Origin: Isoetes taiwanensis
Taxonomy: Eukaryota; Streptophyta; Lycopodiopsida; Isoetales; Isoetaceae
Assembly (NCBI GenBank): GCA_021234155.1
Contig: JAJEKV010000021.1
Location: 11,213,523-11,277,522 of the forward strand
Direction: 5' to 3'
DNA length: 64,000 bases
Shown here: piece after piece, positions 1 to 11,117 of the stretch
How positions within the stretch are numbered: the stretch's first letter is position 1
Layout: every line of letters starts with the position of its first letter
Notes under the pieces: model-generated
What the model saw: only the letters and a program-made list of their open reading frames with translations
What the model was told of the DNA's origin: nothing
Database searches by the model: none
Made by a program: the position numbers and the translations under genes

Positions 1-2
1 TT

Positions 3-164
3 TAGACCATTGGATTCCTCTCACTGGATTCCTCGTTCCAAGAGGAATCTAATGAAACACATTTGTCCAATTCTGTTTTTGGTTTTTTTTTAGACCATTG
101 GATTCCTCTCACTGGATTCCTCGTTCCAAGAGGAATCTAATGGAGCACATTTGTCCAATTCTGT
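3..164. repeat. Two tandem copies of an 88-bp unit
   Basis: The stretch starting at base 3 recurs at base 91 almost unchanged for about 74 bases, then diverges after the shared TTCTGT. Each copy holds an imperfect palindrome, with CATTGGATTCCTCT facing AGAGGAATCTAATG across about 19 bases. It could be the end of a foldback element cut by the window edge. No coding content is seen. Confidence 0.85.
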
Positions 165-402
165 GAAATTTTAGCATGTGCTTTGTCCGGGGCCCTCTCA
201 AATGCGCAAAAGGGAGCGACTATACCCCTTCATTTGTAGAGCCCATTTTGATATGGATAAAATAGCGCATGAGAGTTCCCTCAAATGCCACGAAAGCAAA
301 CATTTAAAGGGCAAAAAGAAGAACATTTAAATAATTGTTTTTGCCACGAAATCAAACACAATGTTAATGTATAGAGGGAGATGATCCGAGTGAAATCATC
401 CC

Positions 403-474
403 ATTGGCTGATTTGAATTTTTCCTGCTTTAACACGCCCCCTCCCCCTCCCCTCCCCTCAGGGCCTTATAAATA
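403..474 (+). promoter_or_regulatory. CCAAT (inverted) plus TATA promoter
   Basis: An inverted CCAAT box (ATTGG, 403-407), a C/T-rich tract (437-459) and TATAAATA (467-474) lie 80-150 bases before the ATG at 554. Spacing and order fit a plant class II core promoter and are common before histone genes. Function is inferred from layout only. Confidence 0.5.
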
Positions 475-553
475 CCTCTCTTTTCAATTCCATTTCTCAT
501 CTTAGTTCTTGCCATCAAATTCTCTTCGACTATTTTACATCCAAGTTTCAGCA

Positions 554-877
554 ATGGCACCCAAGTCTACTGCAGATTCAGAGCAAAAGGCTACCAAGGG
601 ACCCAAGGCTCTGCCTTCGTTGCAAAAAAGGGCAAACCTGAGAAGAAGCCTGCAAAGGAAGGCGAGGAGAAGGATATCATGGTTCCTGGAAGCAGCCAAA
701 CTATATACTAGCAATGCATGCATTGAGAAAATAATTGATCAAAATCCGAGTCATGAAGACTTATTCTGCATGGCAAGTCTAAAGGCCAGTGGGGGCTGCA
801 ACATGCATATCTACAAGGAGCTAATAACATCATTGCTATTAAAAAAATGGCCATGCATTTCGCATGAGGAAAAGTAA
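554..877 (+). pseudogene. Histone-tail-like frame, probable H2B-derived relic
   Basis: The ATG at 554 lies in a good context (CAGCAATGGC) and opens a 107-codon frame starting MAPKSTADSEQKATKGPKA, rich in Lys, Ala and Pro like plant H2B tails. From about 620 the neighbouring frame reads GKPEKKPAKEGEEKD, which is also H2B-tail-like, so a one-base shift probably joins two halves of one tail. The H2B histone fold is not recognisable in either frame after 680, so the body is lost or too diverged. A proper CCAAT/TATA promoter precedes it, which suggests decay of a real histone locus more than a random frame. The alternative is a lineage-specific Lys-rich small protein. Confidence 0.4.
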
Positions 878-2217
878 AACCTCTGGCCTTTGAGCATTCT
901 CTAAGAAATTGAGAGATATGGGTTTGGGGATGCGACTGAAGGCCCTAGAGCTCTCCACAAATTGCAACAATCTTAAAATTCCGTGAGAGAGAGCATATCT
1001 GGACATCACTTATTGCTATAAATCCTTAACCTATTGCTCAACTTGCTGGTGCTTCTTATTTATTGTTTGCATTGGCTCTCCACAAGCTTCTAATTTCTCC
1101 TTAATCTGTTCGTTCAACAAATCATACTTGTTTGTATTCATATATTCCATACGTTTTTTTTATTTCTATTTCTATTTCTATTTCTATTTCTATTTCTATT
1201 TCTATTTCTATTTCTATTTCTATTTCTATTTCTATTTCTATTTCTATTTCTATTTCTATTTCTATTTCTATTTCTATTTCTATTTCTATTTCTATTTCTA
1301 TTTCTATTTCTAGTTTTTCTATGTCTCCCTGCATGATTTCTGATAATAGTTGATATCTCATTATTTTTTATATGGTCTGGATGGGGTGTGGAATAAAGCT
1401 TGGAAAGGTCTGGATCCATTGGATAATGATCTCCATCAAATCCACTTCTTTTGGTGTGTTGGTTAGCCCTATGAATTTAAGTTGTAATAATTTGGTACCA
1501 AACCTGTAGTTTAATCCGTCGTGGCAACATTGATATGTTCTATATGCTTGAAGGCAAGCATCTCAAGGATAACGATCAGATAACAATTTCTATGAAAGAT
1601 CTACCCTTTTGGTGTATTGGTGAGCCCAATAAATTTAAGGTATAAAAATTTCCCTTCTAAACAAACTCTTTTACCTATTGCAATCTTGAAAGTTGGATGT
1701 CAAATTTAATTTGGTTTCGGTTGCAATCAATCTAACCTTATGAACCCTATCAATACTTATCTTATTGTATTTTATATAAGATGGTAAAAGTTTTGCATTG
1801 GAGTCTTTGATATCCAGCACATACGACTCCTTCTTCAATAATTCCTTAAATTCTCTTCGTGGTTCTTTACAAAATTTTAAGTGTAGGCCATAGAACATTC
1901 AAAAAAATTGGGCATCTAAGCTGGTGATATTGCATGAGTAGGAATCCTTTCCTATCCTTATCTTCTTTCTTCCACACATTATCGATGATGCTACCTAAAT
2001 CTCTGAAATACATTTTTGCAGTATTGCCCTTCACATGCCCATCCTTGATCTTATCTAGTTTCCCTGATTTATTGATAAGAGTCTGTCTTCTTTTTCTCTA
2101 GTTTGCTGCTTCTTAGTCATGGTATCAATGGGATGTAAGAAAGCTTTGGTGTTGAATTGGTAAAACTTCTACTCCTTTCATTGGATAAAGCAATAAGTTT
2201 TGCAAAATTCACCATGA
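878..2217. other. Intergenic stretch, no gene seen
   Basis: AT-rich sequence with stops in all frames. Apart from the microsatellite at 1160-1314, I see only scattered short similarities, such as two copies of a phrase like TTTGGTGTRTTGGT near 1449 and 1608. Frames of about 75 codons on the minus strand carry no recognisable domain. Confidence 0.6.
1160..1314. repeat. (TTTCTA)n microsatellite, about 25 units
   Basis: A virtually perfect hexanucleotide array. Because six is a multiple of three, all six frames stay open through it and give spurious dipeptide-repeat frames (FY, IS, EI, RN). It is not coding. Confidence 0.97.
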
Positions 2218-2633
2218 ATGAAGCCATTTCGATTATCAAAAGCAGATTCTCGAAGAATGGATTGGATTGAAGAGGAACAACATCGACAATTGAAACCAAT
2301 CTCCAGGTTTCAGAAAATTTTTGGCCAATATTTGCCATCGACTATAGTCGGATTCTCCTTTGGGCAGTTTACAACCACCTTTATGAAGGTAGTAATTCGT
2401 AAAACTAAATCAACAGAGGAAGGGCGAAATAATAACAGATTGTATAGAAGGGTTGATAATAGAAATAGCGGCCGAGAAAGAGGCTATGGAAGACCTCCAA
2501 TGCACCCAAAGCTCTTGGCATTTCTAGAAAATCTTGCTCCGAAGGAAAGACAAATTACAAAGGTGAAAAGCTTTTCTTTATGTGTGTGAATTCGGGGCAT
2601 ATGTCTCACAATTGCCAAAAACAAAAATTATGA
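2218..2633 (+). pseudogene. Retroelement gag remnant with broken zinc knuckle
   Basis: The upstream frame is basic (RNNNRLYRRVDNRNSGRERG, then KLLAFLENLAPKERQ), like the Arg-rich linker before the nucleic-acid-binding motif of plant gag proteins. A shift to the next frame near 2565 reads CVNSGHMSHNC, which keeps C-x4-H-x4-C but has lost the first Cys of the CCHC knuckle (F in its place). The frame stops at 2631. No protease or polymerase follows, so this is an isolated gag scrap. The family assignment rests on the knuckle and composition only. Confidence 0.4.
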
Positions 2634-2820
2634 AATAGAGATTGGAGCGCAGATGGAGAGGCTAAATAAGAGAACTCCAAATTTCAGAGACCTTGAAATT
2701 TCGGCCCCAATCAACTTATTTTTTAAATCTGAAACCTCCTATCGATTTCTACTGGACGATGGTGAGCGACGCCGCCAGATGATGCATGCGAAATTCCAAG
2801 CTCCCAGAAACTTCATCGAA

Positions 2821-2940
2821 GAATTTTCAGGAGCAGAAAATTTCGCTCAAAATTTTCTGGTGGTCGCCTGCTGACGTGGCAGCGCCGCTCTTGGCAGCCG
2901 CCAGAAAATTTCTTCGCAAAATTTTGAGCTCCTGAAAATT
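2821..2940. repeat. Foldback with 40-bp arms
   Basis: Bases 2821-2860 pair imperfectly with 2901-2940 around a GC-rich 40-base spacer. The outer ends (AATTTTCAGGAGC and GCTCCTGAAAATT) match exactly. It looks like a small MITE or foldback insertion; no clear target duplication was found. Confidence 0.7.
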
Positions 2941-3221
2941 ACTCCTTCCGAAAAACTTATGCCCTTGTGGCAGCCATATAGTATCATCTGAATTCGACGA
3001 CGATCTCATGCATGTCTTAGCTATGCTCGAATCAAGTAATCCCTCGGTTATTTCAGTTTCAACAATAGTAGGGAAAGGAAGGGATCATGATCTTAATAGG
3101 CAGTGGCAACTCACATAAGTTCATAGAATGATGAACGAATAAGAAGTAAGATGACGAGTTGTGCACTTTGACTAGTTGTATGATGAAAAAAAGTGACATC
3201 CTTTTATACCTATATGTAAGA

Positions 3222-3347
3222 TAGAACGGAATGCGGGAAGCCATTCTTGCTGACCCATGACCTGCAGAATCCGGGAGCACCATGTAGGCACGACCAAATT
3301 TTGCAGGTCATGGAGGCAGCAAGAATGGCTGACCCCATTCTGTTCTA
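3222..3347. repeat. 126-nt foldback, miRNA-precursor-like or MITE
   Basis: The left arm 3222-3275 pairs with the right arm 3294-3347 over about 53 positions with few mismatches and one bulge. A block of 14 identical bases (AGCCATTCTTGCTG) and another of 12 (CATGACCTGCA plus one) are fully paired. The loop is about 18-20 bases. Length, near-perfect arms and small loop suit a young plant miRNA hairpin, but a MITE with both arms in close register would look the same. I recognise no known miRNA in either arm. Confidence 0.65.
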
Positions 3348-4734
3348 CGACATCAAGGTAAGGTTAACCTCTTTGACCTGATTCTACAGGTTTTTGGACG
3401 GCAATTGACATTCTGGATAAGAATGATCACAAAAATATGCCAGAGGACAGACCCAATTATCTTGACGTTCACAAGGGGGATTCGCCGTGGATGCCATATA
3501 ATGTGCCTGAGTGACTCGTAGGGGGTATTTTTTGACCCATTTTCACGTGTATACATATGAGAGGGATTTTGTTTGCCACTATTCGAGGTAAATTTTGTAT
3601 GGAAGGGGTCGAATTTGCCATTCAAAAAAGCATATACAGGGGTGTTTTTGGTCACCTTCTAAACACACATGGCATATCCCCTTTTCTATAAGTGCATCCC
3701 CCAGGGGTGTTCAGGGTATCCGCAACTGCTCTACTAGTACCACATGCATGCGCTGAAGAAATGGTGAAAAAACAAAGAACTCGAGCTTTGGGGAGAACGA
3801 GAAGCAAACAAAGAGAGTTTATGGTAGATTGTGGGAACAAATGAGGGGGTTAAATATGTTGTGCATTTATTGGCTCCCGATTATGAGATGGGATTCCAAT
3901 GGGGGCATTTATTGGCTTCAATTATGGGATGGATTCCAATGGGTATTAGACTCATAGATTGGCTTCTATTTTGCAAGTTGAATACCAAAAATGGGGTATT
4001 CGACTCGTTGATTCGCATGTAAATTATATGTCAAATATGCCCAAAAAATATTGAATCGAATACCCCTCCAAAGTAAAAAAAAAAAAAAAAAAAAAAAATG
4101 TTAAAAGGCAGGTTCGAACTCACGCAAGGAAGTTGAAAACCGAAGGAACTGACCATATGCACCACACACCATTGCTATGTCTCTGAATTTTCTCTTCTGG
4201 TCCGTTCTTCGGTTAAATCAAGACTGCTTGTGGTGAATAGCTAGAAAGTTGAGTCCTCGAAAATAGAAACCAAGTAGCTTATGCTACTTTTTGGAAGGTT
4301 AGGCGGCCTATTGCTAGAAAATTTGGGGTTAATCCTGAACTCCTAATCTATGTCATCTGCTTGTGTGTCCTGCTCTCCTGATCCTGGTGGTGCTCTTCAT
4401 TTCCCCCTTATCCTCAAGCCAAACAAGGTCAAAAGGGACGCCACCAACGCATCAAGATCGAACAAGATCAAACGTGGACCATATCAATGAGATCAGAAAT
4501 ACCATCAAGGCAAACTCCAATAGATTTCTGGACTTAAACAACGTAGAGATGTCTAATGGGTCCATATCATATCAATAACGATGTCTAACCCATCCATCCT
4601 CTCAATTCCCCTATCATAGGAGTGTGGATAATGTACACCAAACTTTTGATTGACTATACACTTATGTACAAAAACATATAACAGTGCATTATGTACAAAA
4701 GGTAAAAAATCATGCCCACAAAACGAGGCTCCAT
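3348..4734. other. Intergenic, no gene seen
   Basis: Stops in all frames. It contains a run of 24 A (4075-4098) followed by GGTTCGAACTC (about 4111), a tRNA B-box-like string. Without a matching A box or an A-tail on the correct side I do not call a SINE. Short direct repeats of a TGGGAT/TTGGCTTC type occur around 3880-3960. Confidence 0.5.
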
Positions 4735-4836
4735 TTATCAAAATTGACTCAACCTTCCAAGGTCTAGATGCTGATGACAAAAAAAAATCCACTTATCAAA
4801 ATTGACTGAACCTTTCAAGGTCTGGATGGGGCTGAC
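4735..4836 (-). repeat. Partial duplication of the PI31 terminal exon
   Basis: Bases 4735-4777 repeat 4793-4836 at an offset of 58 with a handful of substitutions. The copied piece covers the last codons and the TGA stop of PI31 and lies just downstream of the real stop, so the gene end is followed by a decayed second copy of itself. Confidence 0.8.
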
Positions 4837-7286
4837 CTGGGGGACGTCTACCCCTGCAGGAAAAAATGACCGTATGAAAAGCAATTTCACCTTGCATTGC
4901 TTTACATATCAAATTTACCTTCCAAAACGACTAGGTTCAAACCCGGGAACCCCTGGAGGCCCAAAGGGATCAAATCTTGCACCAGGTGGTATGTTCCTGT
5001 CAACATTATAAGAAACAGATTTGATAAGCATACAACTAAACTTAAAACAGATTCAGTTAACAATCTGCAGGTCCATTAACTATGCTTAGAAGCATCCAGC
5101 CAGCACACAAACGATGACTTTGAATGTTGAGTACGAAGCAACACTTCAGTTTCGCTCCCTTAATGATTGTTGTAACTGTTAATTATTAAAAGCATCTATG
5201 AAATTAAATACATGCACAATGGTTCAATGATAGACACAATTATAATTTCAGCAAATGGGTTTCCAGAAATGCATGAAAACTTACGAAAATCCATCATCAG
5301 GAATTCCCGTTGTTCGATCACTCCCTAGCAAAGTACCCCAGGCTGGATCACGTGGTCCTATATGTATAACATGTACACGTCAGTTTCCATAAATGATTTA
5401 CTAAACCGAAAAAAAGCAACTTAACAATCTCTTAGACAACACAATAAAGAATAAACTTATTGATTTTGGAGAAGAGAACATCAAACTCTACAAATATAAA
5501 CACAACAAAAATAGACATTGCCCTCAACTTGGCTTAAGTTATAAAAGCATTTCTATTCCAATCTAACTCACAAAAATCCTAACCATTATAGTAATGGTGA
5601 GCACAAACCTAACTGACTCCCACCAACTTCTCCACTTTCAAAACCTCCGTCCCGCCTATATTACAAACAGAAAGATCAGAAAATCCGAAAAATAGATCAA
5701 TCTAATACCAAATGCAACACCTAGAATGGGCAATTATGCTACTATCCTAGCAGCCTTCTTGCAATACCATTTCAAAATAAAGACCAGGCGCAGCAGGAAA
5801 GAATTATAATGATAGAGAAGTTTAGTCATTGTGGTTCAGTTTTGCAAGTAAAGAAACATGTGTATGTCAGTTGTTTAGGTTCGGATAGTATCAATATTCA
5901 CATGCTCAACGCGTACTTATTTGCTTCAAGGTCAATGCATTGATCAAAGACAAACCTGTGAGGGAAAACTCCTGCACCTACACCTGGCATTAAGTCACTT
6001 GCCCCAAGTGCAGGTACTCGAGGCATCTGATATCTGCAGGTAGGCAGAAAATTTGTTAACTCGTAGTTAACATTTTAGAAAGTCAGAAACTTTCCATGTA
6101 CCATATAGACATACGAAACATTTACTCTTAGAACTGGAAACAAGACAAGAATAAACTAACAAGATTCATACCCAGGTTCACATCTGCCAGTTTCTTCGTG
6201 TTCACTAAAATTTTCCCTGCAGGCACGCATTATAAGAAGCATTTACATAAACTTATTCTACTTGTAGATAAACAGAATCTACGACAAGCTACAATCACCT
6301 GCGTTGAGCATGAGTTGGAGCACATGGCTTGGGCTCCCAATTGGAAATAAGCATTGAAAATTGCTTCAATATGCCATCAAAATCAAGAAAGTGCTGGCTA
6401 TAACTTCTACAGTCACCTTCTTTAGCAAAATTCTTGACACTGATTGCAATAATGACAGAAAAAATTAGAGATATTTAGATATATTGAATTGCACTACTTG
6501 CACATGCACATTCGCTATTAAGGGATCTCAATAAACCTGCTTACTTCAATTCCAAATGTGCAGGTGAATTTGCACTGTTATCACTTGGAGCTGCATCAAC
6601 CATAAGCAAATCTCCAAGCACTGTGCATTTGACATCTATTATTTTCTTCTGAGGACTTAAATACCGAAATGCATAAGCATCTTGTAGATCGTTCCAGCCT
6701 TCAGTACCAACATCCTCATCTTGTGGAACATCTGTATATATGACATAAGTTAAATAGAACCATTATAAGAATAACAGGCAAGAAATTGACAGGAAGAGTA
6801 CAGAGGAATTACATCCCAAATGGAATGCACTTCTGGAAAACGAATTACAAACATATCAAGGACAAAACGAGACAATTTCTTTTCTTCAGAGAGTTAAATT
6901 TGCAAGGCATCATGTATCTGGGGTTTCAGAAGTTCTGGTACCAAATGTACGACACAGTTCAAGGTTTGTTTTATTGATACACAAATACTGAATTTGCACT
7001 CCGTAGCTTAATTTACAGAATTGAAATCGAACAAGCTCTCAAAAAACTGTGAAGTGTTTACCAACTAATCTGTTGTTGTGGGCAACAAGGAACCGAAAAG
7101 GAAAAAAAAAAAAAGAGAGAGATAACCTCTAGGGGGGTCAAAAGCAGCTCGTGCTCCAGACGCTAAGGTTGCATAACCTGATGCTAGGAAAGCAGCATGT
7201 AAAGCAAAAGCAACACGATCATGGGCAGTTCTTAGTTGAGGACGCGATGCCCTTATTACGGCCAAAACTGCTTCCGGCGCCACCAT
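4796..7286 (-). CDS. PTRE1: Proteasome regulator PI31 (PTRE1-like), nine exons
   Basis: PI31-family proteins bind the 20S proteasome and tune its assembly and activity in cytosol and nucleus. I read nine exons on the minus strand: 7286-7127, 6731-6545, 6439-6299, 6216-6172, 6033-5956, 5655-5609, 5357-5285, 4996-4919 and 4853-4796. All junctions are GT-AG, and the exons sum to 867 nt (288 codons plus TGA) with no frame break. Exons 1-3 give the N-terminal FP-type domain (AVIRASRPQLRTAHDRVAFA, GTEGWNDLQDAYAFRY, TVLGDLLMVDA). Exons 5-9 give the Gly/Pro-rich tail (PALGASDLMPGVGAGVFP, PPGARFDPFGPPGVPGFEP) ending HPDLERFSQF. The ATG at 7286 matches the usual start a few residues before AVIRAxRP; no ATG-initiated in-frame extension precedes it. 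I see no Hb-Tyr-x C-terminus. It is the only clearly intact host gene in the window. Confidence 0.93.
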
Positions 7287-7550
7287 TTTTACGATCAAAC
7301 CCAAGGAAACGCGAGAAATATATGTTCTAAAGAAAAAAGGTCATGGGTTGGATCTATTTGCTGAAGTTACATTGCCCATCTGAAAAATGGCTTTTTTTGG
7401 AATTTTCCCCGGTAAACTACAAATAGCAATCTAACTTGAACTGGGATAGCATCCAGCAAAGCATAGCCTGCGTCCCATCTGGCCAAGCCTAGTCGGTCCT
7501 ACATTTACCAGTTAAGTAATAGGAAGCTGACGCATGGAAAATTAATTCGC

Positions 7551-7701
7551 GGAAACTTCCCGCGGCACCCAACGAGCGGTGGAGCCGCGAGTGGCGCGCT
7601 ACTGAGAAGTTTCCATCACGAGGGAAACTCCGACGCATGTCACTTAGCCGACGTATATATAAGTTTGGTTGGAGGGTTTTTCCGATGTGGCAATGACGTC
7701 A
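7551..7701. promoter_or_regulatory. Candidate promoter block: hairpin, TATA, TGACGTCA
   Basis: GGAAACTTC (7551-7559) pairs with GAAGTTTCC (7606-7614), enclosing a second GC-rich inverted repeat (CGCGGCACC / GGTGGAGCCGCG). TATATATAAG follows (7654-7663), then the perfect palindrome TGACGTCA (7694-7701), a bZIP/TGA-factor site type. It lies about 270-400 bases upstream of PI31 and points the TATA away from it, so it could serve a divergent transcript; no convincing gene follows on the plus strand. Confidence 0.45.
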
Positions 7702-8186
7702 TAAGGATTTTTATTGCATGCATGGTTTCATTTTATTCCAGATTTTGGCTATGGCAGAGTTCCAGCGCTAAGAGATGCATTTCTGAGTGAGATGCATTTC
7801 TGAGTTGTTTTTTGGAGGCGCTTATCATGCAGATCGGTTGTTTTGCCATGCATGCAACTGTCGTTTGATTCTCTTTCTGTGCGATTTGGAGTTGTACTTC
7901 AACGATTATCCAAGAAACCTTCTTGGCACCTTGTTCTGTCAGTTTTTCTAAAGATCTTCAAGATCTTGGAGTCTTCTAGTAAACGCTTGGAGAAATTTTG
8001 TCAGAAGCTTGTTTTTCATCTATATTTATCAATTTCTTGTTTCCAGCTTGAAGATTTCAGTCTGTTACTGAGATTTTCTATTTCTGTTCTTTAGTTTTGT
8101 GTGCATTGTTTATTCTGATGCATTTTTTCTTCGTTTTTACAAGTGGAGGTGCAAATGACGGACATAGTTGTTGTTTCTGGTGTGTT

Positions 8187-8310
8187 CGGACACTTGGCAA
8201 TCACAGGTGGTCCGAGTCAGATGGAGGGCCTTCCCTTGGTAAATGAATTGCCATGAGAGGGGAATTTTTTATATTTATATGATGGGAGCATCGTATAGGT
8301 TTGGGGAGCG
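8187..8310 (+). repeat. Dispersed repeat, copy A (inverse partner at 47947-48077)
   Basis: This stretch matches the reverse complement of 47947-48077 closely: CGGACACTTG, ATCACA, GTGG, CGAGTCAG, GGAGGGCCTT and GATGGGAGCATCGTATAGGT are shared in order. The last block is a near-palindrome (CGATG-GGAG-CATCG in copy B). It is a fragment of a repeat family; the other copy lies before a TATA box, so it may be an LTR or promoter piece. Confidence 0.8.
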
Positions 8311-8686
8311 CCACAATGGTAGCTCGGTAGACCGGATCATAGCACTGGCCATTCCCTAATTAGTTTGCTCAAATAGTTCGTAGTGAGAGCTAACGTAAGA
8401 AATTCACCTAAGTTCCTAGGTAATATGCCCAAGTAGCCTAGGTTTGTGAGGGATGAGCTAATTAGGAAGAGAAATGTAGGAGGAAAAGGTGAGGCCATGT
8501 TGAGTTTTTGGCAGAAAGAGGTCACTTGCTCTCGAAGGCCATAACTTTTTGTAGGAAGCTCGGATGAAGGCGTTTTTTGTGCACACTTGAATTAGCTAAA
8601 ACCCCACAAAAGCGCCATCAGGAGACACAATAGGTAAGATATTTTTAGGATTTTCCTAAAAGTTGCACTCACATACATTTTTTTAT

Positions 8687-8796
8687 TTAGATTTTGATTT
8701 TTAAAACCTAAAAATGTCCTGAGCGCAACTTATATAGATGCGTATTTTTCTGTCGTATAAAAACTTTTTATAAGAAAAAAAGGTTTTAAAATCTAA
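8687..8796. repeat. Short foldback
   Basis: TTAGATTTT...AAAACCT (8687-8709) faces AGGTTTTAAAATCTAA (8781-8796). The enclosed sequence contains CAACTTATATAG. Probably a small MITE remnant; no target duplication was seen. Confidence 0.45.
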
Positions 8797-9710
8797 TTTG
8801 GGTGTCTCTTTTTCATCACTCTCCCTTTTCGTGTTTCATTGGAAGCTCCTGGGCCATAGCCGCTGAACCTCTGAATTGACCACCGTTGTACCATCGCCAT
8901 AGCTGGCCGCTGCCGCACCTTTGCCATAGTTGATCCCGTTGTGCCATTGCCAACACATCGCCTAAGCTTAGGGTTGCCCTCCCCTGCTCATGCCACCCTT
9001 GACCCTCGTTTGTGATCCTCTTCTCCCAGCCAAGCCCCATATCCTACAGATCTAGAGTCTGGAGATGTGTATCGTGCATTATGGAAGGGGAATGCTTTAG
9101 CACATCCTTGACCTCCTATCACCAAGCCAAACCCTCTACCGGCACGATAAGCATTCTTTCAATGAGTATAGTCATTTCTCGCTTTATTTATCTATTAGTA
9201 ACTTTGTTTTCTATTTAAAATAGAGGACTCCCGCTTAGCAAATGTCTTTCCCTAATCCAACGATGTGGTGGCAACAAATCCACCGAGATTGTGCAACCAT
9301 GGCAAGGTGGGAACACCCTGAGCATTCTTATTGTCATTGGGAAATGGTTCCCGCGACCATATTGTCGAGCTTTGACGATGAGAGATAGGAGGAGATTCCT
9401 CTGAGTGAGATAAGCACTTCTAAGTTGGATTCTAATCAACTATCACCTCTGATATTCTTAGGCGAATGCAAATAATGTTAAGTTATCGATGCTTCAAACC
9501 CAGAGCTTTAAATATTTTCCCTAGCAGATGTTTGGGTAGTGATTTTCTTTTACCCCCGCCGTGACTTAATATACACTAAGTTCATGTGCTTCATATTATC
9601 CATTATTCGACTCCATACTGAAGTTAAGTAGAATTCAAAGAGATGATCATAGCTAACGCTATTTTCCATAGGCTCTACAGAGGGTCCAAACCAATTTGTC
9701 AAATGTATAT

Positions 9711-9994
9711 TTGACGATTAAAGTGACGAATGATTTGACCAACAAACTGACGTTTTGCTCTGACGAAAAATTTGACTAATACGCTAACGATTACTTGTCT
9801 GACGAAATGCCCGACGTTTACTCTGACGTGTAATTTAACTATTAAGTTGACTAAAAAGATGACTAATAAACTGACGATAAGCCTGACGGAGCTTTTCTAA
9901 CGATTTTGCAGACTATTAAGCTGACTATTAAGCTGACTATTAATATGACTAGCAGTCTGACTAAATTTTTGACTATTAATTTGACTAGCAGTCT
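9711..9994 (+). repeat. Array 1 of 12-bp-period TGAC repeats
   Basis: About 23 consecutive units begin with TGAC (or TAAC/CGAC) and are mostly 12 bases long, for example TGACTATTAAGC twice in a row, then TGACTATTAATA and TGACTAGCAGTC (twice). The first four or five bases are conserved and the rest drifts. A second array with the same period and core lies at 16655-16970, and both share TGACTAAATTTTTGACTATT. The layout resembles subterminal transposase-binding arrays of CACTA-type elements, but no transposase is visible. Confidence 0.8.
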
Positions 9995-10892
9995 CGTTTA
10001 TCCAATAGCATATCTTTTTATAAATTGATGTCAAATGTTTTATAACTTGAAGAGACCATGTTTATCATAGATCCTCACAAAGGGGAAAGAGGAGTTGGTA
10101 GTAAATTTTGTTCTTATTTTGATGTTATTTACTACAAATTGTTTCTCCTATTAGGTATTGATTTCTTGCTTGTTATGTATAATTCTATGGGTATTTTTAA
10201 TGCAAATCCTATTAGTAATAGACTTTTTCTCCAAGACTTTTCTCTTTTATAACTTATGTACTATGGGCGATAGATTTGCTTTTTTATAAGAGTATGGGAG
10301 GAAGTGGGGGCCTACGTTGTAGCATCTTTCTAGGGTTGCCAGATTGATTGAGACAATTAGGGGGCATCCATAGGTAAATGGTAATGAGACAAGCAAAAGT
10401 TATAACCTTCTTGTGTCCCGAAAGCCAAATCAAATCTAGTTTAACATCAGGTCTATGCCATTCCATAAGGCCTAACTTGTAAAGACACTTAACAAGAGTT
10501 CATAGGAAATTCATAGCAGCTGAAGTAAATTCAATGCTTGGGAGATGTCTAAACATAGAACTTATGTCTAGGGTATTTTGCGAGTCTGCTAGTCAAATAA
10601 AATGCCGCACCTAAATGATTGAGCGTATCATGGTCCAAATAAGTACCTTAAATCCAATGTTCATCATAACTTCATCTCTGTATATCACAAGGCGTTATTG
10701 TATGTGCCAGTCCATGCGACTTACTTCTACCATACATCTGAATAAGAAGGTTACTCACGCTTTCCCAATCTATTTTTCGCAATTAGGCCTATAGAAGGGA
10801 AGCCTACATCTGAATAACATATTCCAAAAATGTGGACGAAAACAACATGGAAAGTGGGTCACATTTTTTTGTCTGAAAATGAACTACAGGCT

Positions 10893-10956
10893 GCCACGTG
10901 GCATATCCCTACAATCCGAAACGGAAAGTGGGAAGCATATTCCGTGCGTATAAAAG
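10893..10956 (+). promoter_or_regulatory. G-box palindrome and TATA box
   Basis: GCCACGTGGC (10893-10902) is a perfect ten-base palindrome containing the plant G-box CACGTG. TATAAAAG follows at 10949-10956. Distance and order would suit a core promoter, but no gene follows, so it may belong to the surrounding element. Confidence 0.35.
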
Positions 10957-11117
10957 TTGACAGGTTGTAACTGGTTGCCAAAAATAAAGCACAAGTTTTA
11001 TTTACACAGAAATAAAATATTATACTATATATTCATAGGGAAGATCCACAAAATGGTCGAAGATCCCGAGTAAAGAGGCGTTTCCTTTCCTGATAATATA
11101 TGTAGGATAAAACAAAA

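Larger units (their letters stand above)
7702..9710. other. Intergenic, no gene seen
   Basis: An open frame at 7843-8094 (83 codons) has no recognisable domain and atypical composition (Leu/Ser/Phe-rich), so I do not call it. The stretch holds a dispersed repeat (8187-8310) and a short foldback (8687-8796). The rest is unremarkable AT-rich sequence. Confidence 0.5.

Noticed and set aside
1122-1419. Long overlapping open frames (FY, IS, EI and RN repeats) in both strands
   Set aside because: They are products of the (TTTCTA)n microsatellite, which has no stop in any frame.
4075-4125. A24 run next to a tRNA B-box-like string, possible SINE
   Set aside because: The A-tail is on the wrong side of the B box and no A box was found.
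6786-6977. 63-codon plus-strand frame
   Set aside because: It lies inside intron 1 of PI31 on the opposite strand and has no recognisable domain.
7843-8094. 83-codon plus-strand frame downstream of a TATA box
   Set aside because: Leu/Ser/Phe-rich with no domain and no splice context; likely chance, though it follows the promoter-like block.
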